Of a DNA stretch of 6,751 bases, positions 6,253 to 6,751 are shown piece by piece; the stretch's first letter is position 1; every line of letters starts with the position of its first letter. The DNA comes from an uncultured Oscillospiraceae bacterium. GTDB lineage: Bacteria > Bacillota_A > Clostridia > Oscillospirales > Oscillospiraceae. The stretch lies in NCBI GenBank assembly GCA_900757695.1, contig CAAEOU010000075.1:1-6751 (forward strand), written 5' to 3'. A program made the position numbers and the translations under genes. The notes under the pieces are model-generated. The model was given only the letters and a program-made list of their open reading frames with translations. It searched no databases and was not told where the DNA came from.

Positions 6253-6516
6253 TTACTTGCCGAAATCGGATGCCAGCAGTGCGGCCAGAGCTTCGACAGC
6301 CTCTTCCTCATCGGGACCATTGGCAATCAGCGTAATCTCTGTGCCCTTAACGATCCCCAGAGACAGAACGCCCAACAGGCTCTTGGCATTGACACGGCGC
6401 TCCTCCACCTCAACCCAGATGGAGCTTTTGAACTCATTTGCCTTCTGGATGAAGAAAGTAGCAGGCCGAGCATGGAGCCCTACCTGATTATTGACAACAG
6501 CAGTTTTGGTATACAT
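6253..6516 (-). CDS. ptsH: HPr family phosphocarrier protein
   Basis: Small cytoplasmic phosphocarrier of the phosphoenolpyruvate:sugar phosphotransferase system. It takes phosphate from enzyme I on His15 and passes it to EIIA domains; in Firmicutes, HPr kinase phosphorylates Ser46 so that HPr acts with CcpA in carbon control. The 87-residue chain has GLHARPAT with His15 and Arg17, and AKSLLGVLSLG with Ser46; numbering from ATG at 6516 puts both at exactly the Bacillus subtilis HPr positions. His15 argues against Crh, which has Gln there. An earlier in-frame ATG at 6522 (adding Met-Tyr) is only 3 nt from the ribosome binding site, so 6516 is preferred, though automatic callers may pick 6522. 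No enzyme I or EII gene is adjacent. It is preceded by its own promoter and followed by a hairpin. The symbol ptsH is by family; a paralogous HPr elsewhere in the genome cannot be excluded. Confidence 0.95.
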   Translation of the reverse strand: MYTKTAVVNNQVGLHARPATFFIQKANEFKSSIWVEVEERRVNAKSLLGVLSLGIVKGTEITLIANGPDEEEAVEALAALLASDFGK

Positions 6517-6525
6517 GTACATTCA

Positions 6526-6531
6526 CTCCCT
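6526..6531 (-). promoter_or_regulatory. Ribosome binding site of HPr (decides between two ATGs)
   Basis: AGGGAG is followed by TGAATGTACATG. The spacer is 3 nt to the first ATG (6522) and 9 nt to the second (6516). The second is the normal distance, and also restores the His15/Ser46 numbering. Confidence 0.7.
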
Positions 6532-6561
6532 AATGCGCTGGCATTCCTGCCGGTTTTCTTT

Positions 6562-6590
6562 ATCATAGCAGAGAATGCGGAAATCGTCAA
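6562..6590 (-). promoter_or_regulatory. Sigma-A promoter of HPr
   Basis: TTGACG (-35, 6590-6585), a 17-bp spacer and TATGAT (-10, 6567-6562), with TG one base before the -10 box (extended -10, TGCTATGAT). Ten of twelve consensus positions match with ideal spacing. The predicted start is near 6555, giving a leader of about 39 nt before ATG 6516. Confidence 0.87.
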
Positions 6591-6592
6591 TG

Positions 6593-6616
6593 ATTTGTAT
6601 CACAATTTTTACAAAT
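6593..6616 (-). promoter_or_regulatory. AT-rich inverted repeat upstream of the HPr -35 box
   Basis: ATTTGTA (6616-6610) and TACAAAT (6599-6593) form a perfect 7-bp inverted repeat with a 10-nt spacer (17 bp centre to centre). It lies 2 bp upstream of the -35 hexamer. A second, overlapping palindrome, CAATTT-GTAA-AAATTG, covers 6602-6617. It could be an activator site or an UP-element for the RNA polymerase alpha subunit. The repeat is seen directly; the role is inference. Confidence 0.35.
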
Positions 6617-6649
6617 TGACGAACTTGTCACCATAATCCGCCGCCGGAC

Positions 6650-6751
6650 TTATACATCCAGCTCCGCAATGGTCACGCCGTCCTCGCCTTCTCCATAGAC
6701 GCCCAGCCGCACCGATTTGATCCGCGGGCTGCGCTTCAGGTGCTGCTGCAC
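6650..6751 (-). CDS. mutS2: MutS2 family protein, C-terminal 33 residues (5' part outside window)
   Basis: The minus strand reads VQQHLKRSPRIKSVRLG, then VYGEGEDGVTIAELDV and TAA at 6650. This matches the end of MutS2, whose C-terminal Smr nuclease domain typically finishes with a helix, then K-S/F-R-x-G-x-Y-GEGxxGVTIxEL. MutS2 proteins (about 780-800 residues) act on branched DNA or on collided ribosomes, depending on species. Only the last part of the Smr domain is visible, so another Smr-domain protein is possible. Placement next to HPr and uvrC fits MutS2. I see no convincing terminator between its stop and the HPr promoter, so some read-through into HPr is possible. Confidence 0.82.
   Translation of the reverse strand: MQQHLKRSPRIKSVRLGVYGEGEDGVTIAELDV

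Noticed and set aside
6177..6326. 50-codon N-terminal extension of uvrC
   Set aside because: It overlaps the HPr 3' end and the intergenic hairpin, has no family similarity, and a good ribosome binding site precedes the ATG at 6176.
6253..6516. Crh instead of HPr
   Set aside because: The residue at position 15 is His, not Gln, so it can be phosphorylated by enzyme I.
1..6751. Mobile element, CRISPR array, tRNA/rRNA or defence island
   Set aside because: No direct-repeat arrays, transposase or integrase frames, or RNA gene signatures were seen; all the DNA is accounted for by conserved core genes and short intergenic regions.

Overview
The window is a stretch of conserved housekeeping genes from a moderately GC-rich, low-TTA/CTA/TCA-codon Firmicute. 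The gene content and order (mutS2, HPr, uvrC, rsmD, coaD, a coiled-coil protein, then a single-chain pyruvate carboxylase) and the strong AGGAGG-type ribosome binding sites point to the class Clostridia, plausibly an Oscillospiraceae-like gut anaerobe. That placement is an inference from protein character and gene order; no rRNA or other marker is present. Every gene lies on the minus strand, so transcription runs from high to low coordinates.

Layout in transcription order. 6751-6650: the last 33 codons of a MutS2-type protein (end of the Smr domain). 6649-6517: an intergenic region with a very good sigma-A promoter (TTGACG, 17 bp, TATGAT, extended -10) and an AT-rich inverted repeat just upstream of the -35 box. 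6516-6253: HPr, the PTS phosphocarrier, with both His15 and Ser46 in canonical register. 6242-6203: a stem-loop with a weak T-rich tail, either a terminator or a partial attenuator before uvrC. 6176-2719: a tightly packed operon, uvrC (DNA repair), rsmD (16S rRNA methylation), coaD (coenzyme A synthesis) and a 188-residue coiled-coil protein, with junctions of -10, +5 and +4 nt and each downstream ribosome binding site embedded in the end of the preceding gene. 2701-2662: a strong intrinsic terminator. 2576-2548: a second near-consensus sigma-A promoter. 2477-1: pyruvate carboxylase, starting at GTG and running off the window after 825 codons.

Functionally the genes are mostly unrelated housekeeping functions. 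Pyruvate carboxylase refills oxaloacetate and, in many bacteria, is activated by acetyl-CoA, while CoaD makes the precursor of CoA; HPr links sugar uptake to carbon regulation. These are loose metabolic links, not evidence for a shared system.

I found no mobile elements, CRISPR arrays, tRNA or rRNA genes, or toxin-antitoxin or defence genes, and no sign of a novel multi-gene system. The more interesting points are regulatory: the inverted repeat upstream of the HPr promoter, the hairpin between HPr and uvrC, and a leader hairpin in pyc whose loop duplicates the Shine-Dalgarno core. The poorly characterised coiled-coil protein is the only gene here without a clear function.
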